64,000 nucleotides of DNA from JAFCUW01 sp049897565 (GTDB lineage Bacteria > Pseudomonadota > Gammaproteobacteria > Burkholderiales > Burkholderiaceae_D), in assembly GCF_049897565.1 (NCBI RefSeq), contig NZ_JAFCWM010000002.1, forward strand, positions 1-64,000. The letters are read 5' to 3'. Below are positions 6,908 through 15,170 of this stretch, in pieces. Made by a program: the position numbers and the translations under genes. The notes beneath the pieces were generated by a model. It was not told the origin of the DNA. It made no database searches and saw only the letters and a program-made list of their open reading frames with translations. The first letter of the stretch is position 1. Every line of letters starts with the position of its first letter.

Positions 6908-7773
6908 AGGCCCTGCTCGGCGTGATGTGGCTGCTGCACTGGCTGCCGTTGCCGGTGCTGGGCCGCTTCGGCGAGGCGGTCGGCAGCCTGCTGTTCCTGG
7001 TGCTGCGCGCGCGCCGCCATGTGGCGCTGACCAACCTGCGCCTGGCGATGCCGGAACTTTCCGAGGCGGCGCGGGTGACATTGGCACGCCAGCATTTCCA
7101 GGCCTATTCGCGCAGCGTGTGGGAGCGCGCGATCCTGTGGTGGGCGCCGAAGGCCCGGCTGCGCCGGCTGATCAAGGTCGAGCCGGCGGTGCCGCTGGCG
7201 GCGATCGAGGCCGGCCCGGTCATCTTGCTGTGCCCGCATTTTGTGTGCCTCGATGTCGCCGGTGTGGCCGTGATGCTGGAAACAAACCTGTGCTCGATCT
7301 ATGTGCAGCAGAAGAACCGCACCTTCGACGAGGTGCTGCGGCGCGGCCGCTCGCGCTTTCGGCCGGTGCAGCTGTTCTCGCGCCAGGAAGGCATCAAGCC
7401 GATCCTGCGGGCGATGCGCGACCGGCTGCCTTACTTCATGCTGCCGGACATGGATTTCGGCGACAAGGACGCGCCCTTCGTGCCATTTTTCGGCGTTCCG
7501 GCAGCCACGCTGACGGCGCCGGGGCGCATCGCGGCCGCGGCCGGCGCCAAGGTAATCCCGGTGGTGGCGACGTTTTTGCCGGACTACCGCGGCTGGAAAG
7601 TAAAGTTCTACCCGGCGTGGGAAAACTACCCGGGCGACGACGTGGTGGCGGCGGCGCGCCGCATGAACGAATTCATCGAAGAACGCGTGCGCGAGGCGCC
7701 GGCCGAATACTTCTGGACGCACAAGCGCTACAAGACGCGGCCGGAGGGCGAAGTGTCGCCGTACGCGAAGTAA
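6904..7773 (+). CDS. second LpxL-family acyltransferase
   Basis: A 289-aa paralogue of the preceding gene, coupled to it through an ATGA overlap. The N-terminal hydrophobic segment covers residues about 2-35. The catalytic dyad reads HFVCLD (His112, Asp117), an HX4D form of the usual HX4E, which the family tolerates. The C-terminal EYFWTHKRYKTRP is characteristic. Together the two enzymes probably add the two secondary acyl chains of lipid A, analogous to LpxL and LpxM. dapF follows 34 bases later and may be co-transcribed, though TATACT at 7795-7800 could serve as a separate -10. Confidence 0.9.
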   Translation: MKALLGVMWLLHWLPLPVLGRFGEAVGSLLFLVLRARRHVALTNLRLAMPELSEAARVTLARQHFQAYSRSVWERAILWWAPKARLRRLIKVEPAVPLAAIEAGPVILLCPHFVCLDVAGVAVMLETNLCSIYVQQKNRTFDEVLRRGRSRFRPVQLFSRQEGIKPILRAMRDRLPYFMLPDMDFGDKDAPFVPFFGVPAATLTAPGRIAAAAGAKVIPVVATFLPDYRGWKVKFYPAWENYPGDDVVAAARRMNEFIEERVREAPAEYFWTHKRYKTRPEGEVSPYAK

Positions 7774-7807
7774 GTAAGCCCTGCCTTTAGCCGATATACT
7801 GGTTGCC

Positions 7808-8671
7808 ATGAAACTCAAATTCACCAAAATGCACGGCGCCGGCAACGACTTCATCGTCGTCGACGCGGTCAACCAGCAGGTCGACCTGTCGCCGCAGCAA
7901 TGGGCGCGGCTGGCCGACCGCCGCTTCGGCATCGGCGCCGACCAGATCTTAATAGTGCAAAAGAGCGACACCGACGGCTGCGACTTCCGTTACCGCATAT
8001 ATAACAGCGACGGCGGCGAAGTTGAACAGTGCGGCAACGGCGCGCGCGCCTTCGTCAAGTTCGTCACCGACAAGGGCCTGAGCGACAAGCGCGCGCTGCG
8101 GGTGCAGACCATGAGCGGCATCATCGCGCCGCGCCTGGAAGCGGACGGCAGCATCACCGTCGACATGGGCGCGCCGCGGCTGGCGCCGGCAGCGGTGCCG
8201 TTCGACGCGGACGGCCTGGCCGGTGTAGCGCAAGGCGATGACACCTTGTGGCCGCTGTCGATCGCGCAGCCGGGCGGCAGCCAGACGCTGCTGTTTTCGG
8301 TCGTTTCGATGGGCAATCCGCATGCGGTGCAGGTGGTCGACGATGTCGACCAGGCGCCGGTGGCGCAGACCGGCCCCCTGATCGAGCATCACCGGCGCTT
8401 TCCGCAGCGCGTCAACGCCGGCTTCATGCAGGTGGTGGACCGCGGCCACATCCGGCTGCGCGTGTTCGAACGGGGCGCCGGCGAGACGCTCGCCTGCGGC
8501 ACCGGGTCGTGCGCGGCGGTGGTGGCCGGTATCCGGCGCGGCCTGCTCGATTCGCCGGTGCGGGTGTCGGCGCGCGGCGGCGAACTGTCGATCGCGTGGG
8601 CCGGCGGCGCGGCGCCGGTGTACCTGACCGGGCCGGCGGTGACGGTGTTCGACGGCGAAGTGACGGTATAA
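7808..8671 (+). CDS. dapF: diaminopimelate epimerase
   Basis: Interconverts LL- and meso-diaminopimelate for lysine and peptidoglycan synthesis, in the cytoplasm without cofactor. The product is 287 aa, close to the usual 275-290. The N-terminus MKLKFTKMHGAGNDFIV is diagnostic. The two catalytic cysteines are Cys75 (EQCGNGAR) and Cys230 (ACGTGSC), on the two mirror-image halves. It follows the acyltransferase pair on the same strand, a gene order common in Burkholderiales. The next gene converges on it with only 3 bases between the stops, so a bidirectional terminator must lie inside coding sequence or be absent. Confidence 0.97.
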   Translation: MKLKFTKMHGAGNDFIVVDAVNQQVDLSPQQWARLADRRFGIGADQILIVQKSDTDGCDFRYRIYNSDGGEVEQCGNGARAFVKFVTDKGLSDKRALRVQTMSGIIAPRLEADGSITVDMGAPRLAPAAVPFDADGLAGVAQGDDTLWPLSIAQPGGSQTLLFSVVSMGNPHAVQVVDDVDQAPVAQTGPLIEHHRRFPQRVNAGFMQVVDRGHIRLRVFERGAGETLACGTGSCAAVVAGIRRGLLDSPVRVSARGGELSIAWAGGAAPVYLTGPAVTVFDGEVTV

Positions 8672-8674
8672 ACC

Positions 8675-10219
8675 TTACGCGGCGAGGTCGTAGCGCTGGC
8701 CGCCCGCGTTGCCCGTGCGCGGCGCCGCGACAGCGACCGTCCCCAGCGTCTTGAGCCGGTACAGCCGCTGGCGGTAGTTTCCTTCCGGGCCGCCGGAGCC
8801 GCAATCGACATGGTCGAACACGCGCCCGATGCGGTCGAGCGCCTGGCGCTGCTGCACCGTGTCGACCAGCACCAGCCGGCGCTTGCTGCGTCCGTAGCTG
8901 GCGCGGATGTCGACCACCACGCAGTGGCCCTGGTCGGCGGACCTGACGTCGAGCAGCAACGCTTCGGCGCGGCTCAAGTGGAACAGCGCCGCCAGTTCGA
9001 GGCGAGCGGCCAGCAGCGGGTGGCCGGCGCGTTCGGCGCGCACCGCCAGCGCCGGCGTGCCGGTCAACGCACCGGCGACGCCGTGCGGGGCGATCTTGCG
9101 CAGCGCCGATGCCGCCCGGGCGCAGCCGCCGGCGGCCGCTTTCTGCAGCCAGTACACCGCGCGCACATCGTTGGTTTCATTCTCGCGGCGCGCGCGCCAG
9201 GCGGCGTTGCCGCACTCGAGCTGGGCGTCGCGGTAGCCCATTTCGGCGGCCCGCTCGAGGTAGCGGTGGGCGTCGAGCACGTTACGCTGAGAAAATTCCG
9301 GCTTTATATATATGCGCGACAGCGCGTACCACGCTTCGGCCAGGCCCTGCTCGCCAGCCATGGTCAGCCAGCGGATCGCCTTCTTGAAGTTGGCCGAGCC
9401 GGCGCCGACGGCGGTACGGGTGCCGTCGGCCTGCATGCGCGCGCACCACAGGCCGAGCGCCATCTGGGCGTGGCGGTCGTGGCCGGCGGCGGCCAGCTCG
9501 CGAACGCGGCGCAGTTCGCGCTCGCCGGCGGGCGAGCCGGCGGCGCCGTCGAGCGCGCGGGCGCAGCGCGACAGCAGCTTGATGTCGGCGGCGCTCAGCG
9601 CCGGCGCCGCGGCCGTGTCGGCGTCCAGCACCAGCGCGCGCGCCAACGGCAGCGCGCGTTGCAGGTAGAGGTCGCGCTGGCCCGCGGCCCAGGCGGCGTC
9701 GAGCAGCGCCGATTGCGCGCGCGGCGGCGCGGCGCCGGCTTGCCCGTGGCTGCCAAGCAAATTATTGCCAGGCGCGCCAAGTGTTGCCGCGCCGCCCGGC
9801 TGGCGCGCCAGCAGCGACTGCGCCTCGGCCAGCCCGGCCTGGGCGGCGGCGGCCAGCGCCGCCAGCGCCCGGGCGCGCCCGGCCGGCCCGGCCGCGGCGG
9901 CGTCGGCGCCGTCGCCGAGCACCAGTTGCGCCAGCACCAGGCCGGCGCGCGCCACGCCGGCATCGCTGGCCAGCTGGTAGCACTGCGCCAGCGGACGGTC
10001 GCTGCGGCGCGCCACTTCGAACGGGATGTTGGCGCCGATCAGCGCGCACGCTTCGGCGCTGCCCTGCTGGGCGGCGCGCTCGAGCCAGTGCAGCGCCGTC
10101 GGCAAGCTCAGCGGCAGGCCGGCGCTGCCGAGCAAATACAGCTTGCCCAGCGCCAGCTGGCCGTCGGCCTGGCCGGCGCGGGCGGCGCGGATGATGCTCA
10201 GTTCTTCACGATTTGCCAT
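8675..10219 (-). CDS. Sel1-like repeat protein, function unknown
   Basis: A 514-aa protein, extremely rich in Ala, with several Sel1/TPR-like helical repeats. Examples are the N-terminal block (GQLALGKLYLLG...ALHWLERAAQQGSAEA) and the middle block about residues 285-365 (AIRWLTMAGEQGLAEAWYAL, RYLERAAEMGYRDAQLECG, AVYWLQKAAAGGCARAASAL). Such repeats form superhelical scaffolds for protein contacts. The C-terminal 130 residues have no recognised domain. No signal peptide is seen, so it is probably cytoplasmic. The start used is the ATG at 10219; a TTG two codons earlier is possible. No strong ribosome site is visible. It is convergent with dapF and divergent from the porin. Confidence 0.75.
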   Translation of the reverse strand: MANREELSIIRAARAGQADGQLALGKLYLLGSAGLPLSLPTALHWLERAAQQGSAEACALIGANIPFEVARRSDRPLAQCYQLASDAGVARAGLVLAQLVLGDGADAAAAGPAGRARALAALAAAAQAGLAEAQSLLARQPGGAATLGAPGNNLLGSHGQAGAAPPRAQSALLDAAWAAGQRDLYLQRALPLARALVLDADTAAAPALSAADIKLLSRCARALDGAAGSPAGERELRRVRELAAAGHDRHAQMALGLWCARMQADGTRTAVGAGSANFKKAIRWLTMAGEQGLAEAWYALSRIYIKPEFSQRNVLDAHRYLERAAEMGYRDAQLECGNAAWRARRENETNDVRAVYWLQKAAAGGCARAASALRKIAPHGVAGALTGTPALAVRAERAGHPLLAARLELAALFHLSRAEALLLDVRSADQGHCVVVDIRASYGRSKRRLVLVDTVQQRQALDRIGRVFDHVDCGSGGPEGNYRQRLYRLKTLGTVAVAAPRTGNAGGQRYDLAA

Positions 10220-10653
10220 CGACAATGCATTTCAGAAAGATTGAAAAGGGTGCGGCAGCAGCGGTCGACGCCCGCCGGACAATATACAACAGCGGTGAAA
10301 TCGATGCCGCCGACGCCGCCCGGTGCGCCGCACAGTCTAAGCGAGGGCGGCGCCGGCGGCGTCCCGATTCCCCTGCTTTCCTGCGTTTGCGCAAACGCGC
10401 AAGCAGGCGCACCGGGCCGGTGCGCAACGTTGCTAATACGCACAGATTTGGGGCCGCGACAGTATTGCCGCGTTTCAAAAATACAACAGCCAAGTTCGAT
10501 TTATTGGCTTTCCACCAAGGCTAGCCCCCATAATTGACCAATCCGGCAATCTTGAGGCAACTAGCAATTAAGGTTCACCACATCCGAGTGTTCAGCAAAT
10601 ACAAGTCTCAATGCTCAACGGATCATCCCGATTTACTTTTTAAGGACTACTAA
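10220..10653. other. intergenic region between the Sel1 gene and the first porin
   Basis: These 434 bases hold no convincing gene; the frames present have low-complexity Arg/Ala translations. It should contain the divergent promoters of the Sel1 gene and the porin. The last 130 bases before the porin are AT-richer and end in TTTTTAAGGACTACTAAATG, giving a good ribosome site. The long distance suggests a long porin leader or small-RNA targeting, as is usual for porins, but I cannot identify a specific element. Confidence 0.5.
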
Positions 10654-11718
10654 ATGAAAAAATCACTTTTGGCCGTGGCACTTCTGGGCGCATTCGCCGG
10701 CGTTGCACACGCACAATCGGCGGTTCAAATTTACGGTACCGTCGACGCTGGCATGATCAAGCGTACGGACCAGACGCTGGCAATTGGCAAGCGCGCTAAC
10801 AACACCCTCGGTTTCAAAGGTACGGAAGATCTGGGCAACGGCCTGAAAGCGCTGTTCCAACTGGAAATCCGTTACGAGCCGGACACCGGCACCATCGAGC
10901 AGGGCGCCAACGGCGTTCAGCGTCCGCTGTTCCAGGGCCAGAGCCGCGTCGGCCTGCAAGGTGACTTCGGTATGGTTCGTCTGGGCCGTGGCCTGACCGC
11001 CTTCCAGGAGACCAGCACCGCGTTCGAGCCGTTCCATGGCGTGCCTTCGCCAGCTGGCTTCCAGACCGACCTGACCGTCGCTGGCTACACCTCCGATCCA
11101 CTCGGCCTGGTCGGCAACTCGACCAACCGTTTCTCGAACGCGTTGTTCTACAACTCGCCAGAATTCAGCGGTTTCCAGATCAACACGACCGTTGCGACCA
11201 AAGAAGCGAACAACAATGCGCCATTCGTCGGCCGCGGCTCGCCTGCCTTCCCACAGTTCCCAGCGAACTTCGAAGCACCAGTGAACCCGTTCTCGGTGTC
11301 GGGTACCTACAAGAACGGTCCAGTTGCCGCGATGCTCGCTTACGAGCGCAACGCCGTCGAGCACAGGCTGGTGTCGGCTGCCGCTTCGATGATGGTGTCG
11401 CCTTCGCTCAAGCTGATGGGTTCGTACACCCGTCAAGACCGCGCTACCACCGTGCTGGCTAACCCAAAGACCAAAGCATGGGTTCTGGGCGCGAACTACA
11501 CGATGGGCCCAGGCAAGTTCCTGGCCGGTTATGGCCAGAAGTCGCCAGACGGCGTCGCCAAGACCAAGCAGTTCTCGCTCGGTTACGAGTACAGCCTGTC
11601 GAAGCGTACGTACCTGTACGTCGATGCATCGCGCAAGCAAGCTAACGTCAACCTGGCTACTCCTGGTGTCACCACCAAGATCAACCACTACGACGTCGGC
11701 GTCAACCACGCGTTCTAA
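10654..11718 (+). CDS. outer-membrane general porin (Gram-negative porin family), 354 aa
   Basis: A 16-stranded trimeric beta-barrel channel of the betaproteobacterial porin type. A signal peptide (MKKSLLAVALLGAFAGVAHA) is cleaved before QSAVQIYGTVDAG. The GFKGTEDLGNGLKALFQLE segment and the repeated strand-turn pattern are diagnostic. The chain ends HYDVGVNHAF with a C-terminal Phe, the signal recognised by the BAM machinery. AAGGA lies 10 bases before the ATG. Codon use is strongly biased (for example CGT for Arg and GGT for Gly), unlike the flanking genes, which indicates high expression. A second, more divergent porin follows. Confidence 0.95.
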   Translation: MKKSLLAVALLGAFAGVAHAQSAVQIYGTVDAGMIKRTDQTLAIGKRANNTLGFKGTEDLGNGLKALFQLEIRYEPDTGTIEQGANGVQRPLFQGQSRVGLQGDFGMVRLGRGLTAFQETSTAFEPFHGVPSPAGFQTDLTVAGYTSDPLGLVGNSTNRFSNALFYNSPEFSGFQINTTVATKEANNNAPFVGRGSPAFPQFPANFEAPVNPFSVSGTYKNGPVAAMLAYERNAVEHRLVSAAASMMVSPSLKLMGSYTRQDRATTVLANPKTKAWVLGANYTMGPGKFLAGYGQKSPDGVAKTKQFSLGYEYSLSKRTYLYVDASRKQANVNLATPGVTTKINHYDVGVNHAF

Positions 11719-11724
11719 GCGGCC

Positions 11725-11790
11725 GCAGGCTTCGGCCTGCTGACGTGAACGACACCAAGGGCGAGCATGGGCAACCATCCTCGCCCTTGT
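11725..11790 (+). terminator. two hairpins after the first porin
   Basis: GCAGGC-TTCG-GCCTGC at 11725-11740 is a perfect stem with a stable TTCG loop, 7 bases after the porin stop. A second stem pairs GGGCGAG (11759-11765) with CTCGCCC (11780-11786) and is followed by TTGTT. Together they look like an efficient terminator and 3'-end stabiliser, isolating the first porin from the second. Confidence 0.7.
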
Positions 11791-11952
11791 TCCATCATTG
11801 ACCCGACGCACATTGTGTCTTTTACGCAACCCGTTGGCACCTGGATGCGCCGCCTTTCTGTACAAGCAACAGGAACGATGGCATATTGATGAAGGCCAAT
11901 TAGTACGTGCGTTCGTTTTTTTACCAAATAAATAATAATCCTTGGAGATCCA

Positions 11953-13293
11953 ATGAAAACAAAATTCATCGCCGCTGCAATCGCTACCTGTTTCGCCCTG
12001 CCCGTCATGGCGCAGTCGAGTGTGACCGTCTACGGTATCGCCGACGCCGGCCTGATGAAACAAAGCGGGCAGACCCTGCGCGTGGTCAGCGGCATCGCCG
12101 ACGGCTCGCGTATCGGTTTCCGTGGCACCGAGGACATCGGCGGCGGTTACAAGGCGATCTTCAATCTGGAAGCGCGCGTCGAACTCGACACCGGCTCGCA
12201 AAAGCCGACGTTGCTGTCGGACGAGCAGGGCCTGTACCTGACGCGCGGCATGGGCGCCGGTTTTTCCACCGTGCTGACCCCGCTGGGCGCTACCGGCGGC
12301 GCGCTGTCGGCCGGCCTGCTGCAGCAGATCCGCAGCGGCCTGCAGGTGCGCGGTTCGGCCGCCGTCAATCCGGAAGGCGCCATTTTCGACCGCACCGCGA
12401 TGGTCGGCCTGATCACCCCGGGCGGCGCGATCCTGCTCGGCCGCATGTACACCCCTGGCTATGAAGTATTCGCCGCGGCCGACGTGTTCGAGAGCGGCAC
12501 CGCCGGCACCTGGGGCGGCATCACCGGCGGCGCCGCCGGCTTCACCTCGCTCGGCGCCGATATCCGGTCGCAGAAGTCGATCCAGTACCGTATCGTCACC
12601 CCAACGGGCATCGGCGCGTCGCTGATGTACGGCGGCAAGCAGTCCGGTTACCTCGGCCGCTACAACAAGTTCATGGGCGCGGCCGTCACCTACAAGGCCA
12701 ACAACCTCGACGTCGGCCTGGCGCACAACCGCGGCTACGATCAGAGCGACCGCGTCAGCCTGGTCACCACCACCGTCGGCGGTTCCTACACGATGGACGC
12801 GTTCAAGTTCTTCGCCGGCTACCACGACCAGCGCAACCGTAACTCGGTGCTGCTGGCCGATTACACCGCCGCGTACAACGGGGCGATCGCGCCAGGCGTC
12901 GCTGCCCAGCTGGCGCCTCTGGGCGCGGCCACCGCCACCGCCCTCGGCAACGGCCTGCGCAACGTGTTCCTGACCAACATCGCGCGAAACAGCCAGGTCG
13001 ATGCGGCCAGCTACCAGGTCGGCCTGCACTACCGCGTCGGCGCCGGCCGCGTGATGGCGTCGGTGGCGCACCAGAACGACCGCACCGCGTCCGACAGCGA
13101 TGCCAACCTGTACGCCATCGGTTACGACTACAACCTGTCGAAGCGCACCGACATCTACAGCGTCGTTGCGATGATCAAGAACCGCAATGAAGCGCAGTAC
13201 ATCCCTGGCGCTGCCGGTTCGCCGGGCGGCTTCACCAAGACCCCGGGCGACACCACCCGCGGCGTCCAGGTCGGCATCCGCCACCGTTTCTGA
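11953..13293 (+). CDS. second outer-membrane porin, 446 aa
   Basis: A larger member of the same porin family. The signal peptide is MKTKFIAAAIATCFALPVMA, cleaved before QSSVTVYGIADAG. The RIGFRGTEDIGGGYKAIFNLE block matches the first porin. At 446 residues it is about 90 longer; the extra length lies in loops such as the glycine-rich segment near residues 95-210. It ends GVQVGIRHRF with the terminal Phe needed for barrel assembly. GGAG precedes the ATG by 8 bases. It has its own upstream AT-rich region and a strong terminator, so it is a single-gene unit. Codon use is less biased than in the first porin, suggesting conditional or lower expression. Confidence 0.93.
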   Translation: MKTKFIAAAIATCFALPVMAQSSVTVYGIADAGLMKQSGQTLRVVSGIADGSRIGFRGTEDIGGGYKAIFNLEARVELDTGSQKPTLLSDEQGLYLTRGMGAGFSTVLTPLGATGGALSAGLLQQIRSGLQVRGSAAVNPEGAIFDRTAMVGLITPGGAILLGRMYTPGYEVFAAADVFESGTAGTWGGITGGAAGFTSLGADIRSQKSIQYRIVTPTGIGASLMYGGKQSGYLGRYNKFMGAAVTYKANNLDVGLAHNRGYDQSDRVSLVTTTVGGSYTMDAFKFFAGYHDQRNRNSVLLADYTAAYNGAIAPGVAAQLAPLGAATATALGNGLRNVFLTNIARNSQVDAASYQVGLHYRVGAGRVMASVAHQNDRTASDSDANLYAIGYDYNLSKRTDIYSVVAMIKNRNEAQYIPGAAGSPGGFTKTPGDTTRGVQVGIRHRF

Positions 13294-13313
13294 TCGTTTC
13301 ACGCAGCACCTGA

Positions 13314-13340
13314 AAAGACGCCCGCCGGGCGTCTTTTTTT
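13314..13340 (+). terminator. Rho-independent terminator of the second porin
   Basis: AAGACGCCCG-CCGGGCGTCTTTTTTT: a GC-rich stem of about 8 bp (GACGCCCG with CGGGCGTC) with a very tight turn, followed by seven T, 20 bases after the stop codon. Confidence 0.92.
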
Positions 13341-13421
13341 ATGCGCCGTGCAAGCCGAAGGCCGGCAATGCGCCGCGTCAGTTAGAATTGCAGACAAATC
13401 ATTCCCCTTGCAAAGAAATCA

Positions 13422-14084
13422 ATGACCGACACCCTCGATCCCGCCGCCGTCGCCCAATTCCTGGTCGACAATCCCCAGTTTTTTGAACAGCATGCCGCGC
13501 TGCTGGGTCGGGTCAAGCTGTCCAGTCCGCTGACGGGCAAGGCCGTGTCGCTGCAGGAACGTCAGATGGAAGTGATGCGCGACAAGTACAAGGCGCTGGA
13601 ACTGCAGATGAGCGAGCTGATCCGCCTGGCGCAGGACAACGCCGCCATCGCCAACAAGTTCCACGCCTGGACCCAGTCGCTGCTGCAGGCGCGCCACGGC
13701 GCCGACCTGCCGCGCGCGATGGTCGACGGCCTGTGCGCGCAGTTCGCCGTGCCGCAGGCGACCTTGCGCCTGTGGGACCTGGCGCCGGCCAACGCCGAGC
13801 AGTGGTTCGCCCACGGCGTGTCGGACGACGCCCGCCTGTTCGCCGCCAGCCTGCTGGCGCCCTATTGCGGCAGCAACAACGACTTCGAGGCGGTGCGCTG
13901 GCTCGACGACGCGGCCGCGGTGCAGTCGACCGTGATCTTGCCGCTGCGCAGCGGCGGCAGCGCCTTCGGCCTGCTGATCCTCGGCTCGCCCGATCCGGCC
14001 CGCTTCGGCGCCGACATGGCGACCGACTTCCTGATCCACATCGGCGAGACCGCCAGCGCCGCGCTCGCCGCGTTGCGGGCCTAG
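13422..14084 (+). CDS. DUF484 family protein (GAF-like)
   Basis: A 220-aa cytoplasmic protein starting MTDTLDPAAVAQFLVDNPQF, the typical N-terminus of DUF484, where a short helical segment (LLGRVKLSSPLTGKAVSLQE) precedes a GAF-like domain (residues about 75-220). The family is usually encoded next to xerC and dapF in Proteobacteria, as here; its biochemical role is unknown. The xerC ATG begins 1 base after the stop codon, so the two are translationally linked. There is no signal peptide or transmembrane segment. Confidence 0.9.
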   Translation: MTDTLDPAAVAQFLVDNPQFFEQHAALLGRVKLSSPLTGKAVSLQERQMEVMRDKYKALELQMSELIRLAQDNAAIANKFHAWTQSLLQARHGADLPRAMVDGLCAQFAVPQATLRLWDLAPANAEQWFAHGVSDDARLFAASLLAPYCGSNNDFEAVRWLDDAAAVQSTVILPLRSGGSAFGLLILGSPDPARFGADMATDFLIHIGETASAALAALRA

Positions 14085-14085
14085 C

Positions 14086-15033
14086 ATGGACGCGCGCGCC
14101 GCCCAGCACCAGTGGCTGGCGCGCTACTTGGCCGAGCTGGCCACGCAGCGCCAGCTGTCGCCGCACACCGTGGCGGCCTACCGGCGCGACCTGCTCGAAC
14201 TGGACACGCTGGCCGGCGCCGCGGCATGGGAAGCGATCGTCCACGCCGACATCCGCCGCTTCGCCTCGATGCTGCACGCGCGCGGCCAGAGCGCGCGCTC
14301 GATCGCGCGCAAGCTGTCGAGCTGGCGCGGCTTTTACGAATGGTTGTCGGGCCATCTGGCGCTGGCGGCCAACCCGGTCGACGGCGTGCGCGCGCCGCGC
14401 CGCGCCAAGAGCCTGCCGAAGGCGCTGTCGGTCGACGCCGCGGTGCAGCTGGTGTCCGGCGGCGCGGCGCTGCGCGACCATCCCGAGCCGTTCGAATTGT
14501 GCAACCGCGCCATGTTCGAGCTGATGTATTCGAGCGGGCTGCGGGTGTCCGAACTGGCCGGTCTCGACGTCGCCTGGAGCAAGCCGGAACCGGGCTGCCC
14601 TGCCCCGCTCGGCTGGCTCGACCGCGACGCCGGCGAAGTGCTCGTCACCGGCAAGGGCAACAAGATGCGCCGGGTGCCGGTCGGCAGCCACGCCGCGGCG
14701 GCGATCGCGGCCTGGCTGGCGGTGCGCCCGAGCGCCGCCGACGGCGGCAACGCGCTGTTTCTGAGCAACCGCGCCACGCGGGTGTCGCCGCGCGTGGTGC
14801 AGCTGCGGCTGGCCCGCCACGCCGCCCAGGCCGGCAGCGCCGTCAAGGTCCATCCGCACGTGCTGCGCCACTCGTTTGCCTCGCACGTGCTGCAGTCGTC
14901 GGGCGACCTGCGCGCGGTGCAGGAAATGCTGGGGCACGCCAGCATCGCGTCGACCCAGGTCTATACGGCGCTCGATTTCCAGCACCTGGCGGCCGTCTAC
15001 GACCAGGCGCACCCGCGAGCGAAAGCCAAATAA
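14086..15033 (+). CDS. xerC: tyrosine recombinase XerC
   Basis: A 315-aa site-specific recombinase that with XerD resolves chromosome dimers at dif under FtsK control. The N-terminal SAM-like DNA-binding domain covers residues about 5-95 and the catalytic domain about 108-310. All active-site residues are visible: Arg153 (GLRVSEL), Lys190 (TGKGNK), His258 and Arg261 (HVLRHSF), His284 (LGHAS) and Tyr293 (QVYTALD). Context (DUF484 just upstream, dapF nearby, hslVU downstream) supports XerC rather than a phage integrase. Length is about 15 residues above E. coli XerC because of a small insert around residues 165-180 (SKPEPGCPAPLGW). Confidence 0.95.
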   Translation: MDARAAQHQWLARYLAELATQRQLSPHTVAAYRRDLLELDTLAGAAAWEAIVHADIRRFASMLHARGQSARSIARKLSSWRGFYEWLSGHLALAANPVDGVRAPRRAKSLPKALSVDAAVQLVSGGAALRDHPEPFELCNRAMFELMYSSGLRVSELAGLDVAWSKPEPGCPAPLGWLDRDAGEVLVTGKGNKMRRVPVGSHAAAAIAAWLAVRPSAADGGNALFLSNRATRVSPRVVQLRLARHAAQAGSAVKVHPHVLRHSFASHVLQSSGDLRAVQEMLGHASIASTQVYTALDFQHLAAVYDQAHPRAKAK

Positions 15034-15077
15034 AGCAAGCTCTTGGGCTTGATCCTCGTCAAGCTCGGGCGCGCTAG

Positions 15078-15107
15078 TTGGAAGCAAATAGGGAAATCCG
15101 GCATAAT
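15078..15107 (+). promoter_or_regulatory. sigma70-type promoter for the CobW-type GTPase gene
   Basis: TTGGAA (15078-15083) and CATAAT (15102-15107) are spaced by 18 bases. Initiation near 15114 would leave a leader of about 57 bases before the ATG at 15171 and rules out longer in-frame starts. Confidence 0.5.
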
Positions 15108-15170
15108 CGCTCGATTCTTTTACCGCCGCGCCGCGCCGCAGCGCTGTCGGACACCCTGACGGACACCTCC

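Noticed and set aside
8810..10537. A 575-codon plus-strand frame opposite the Sel1-repeat gene
   Set aside because: Composition is Gln/Arg/Ala low complexity; the minus strand shows regular Sel1 repeats.
10663..13302. An 879-codon open frame on the minus strand spanning both porins
   Set aside because: It is antisense to two porins with signal peptides and terminal Phe. Its translation has no recognisable domain and reflects the regular codon pattern of high-GC sequence.
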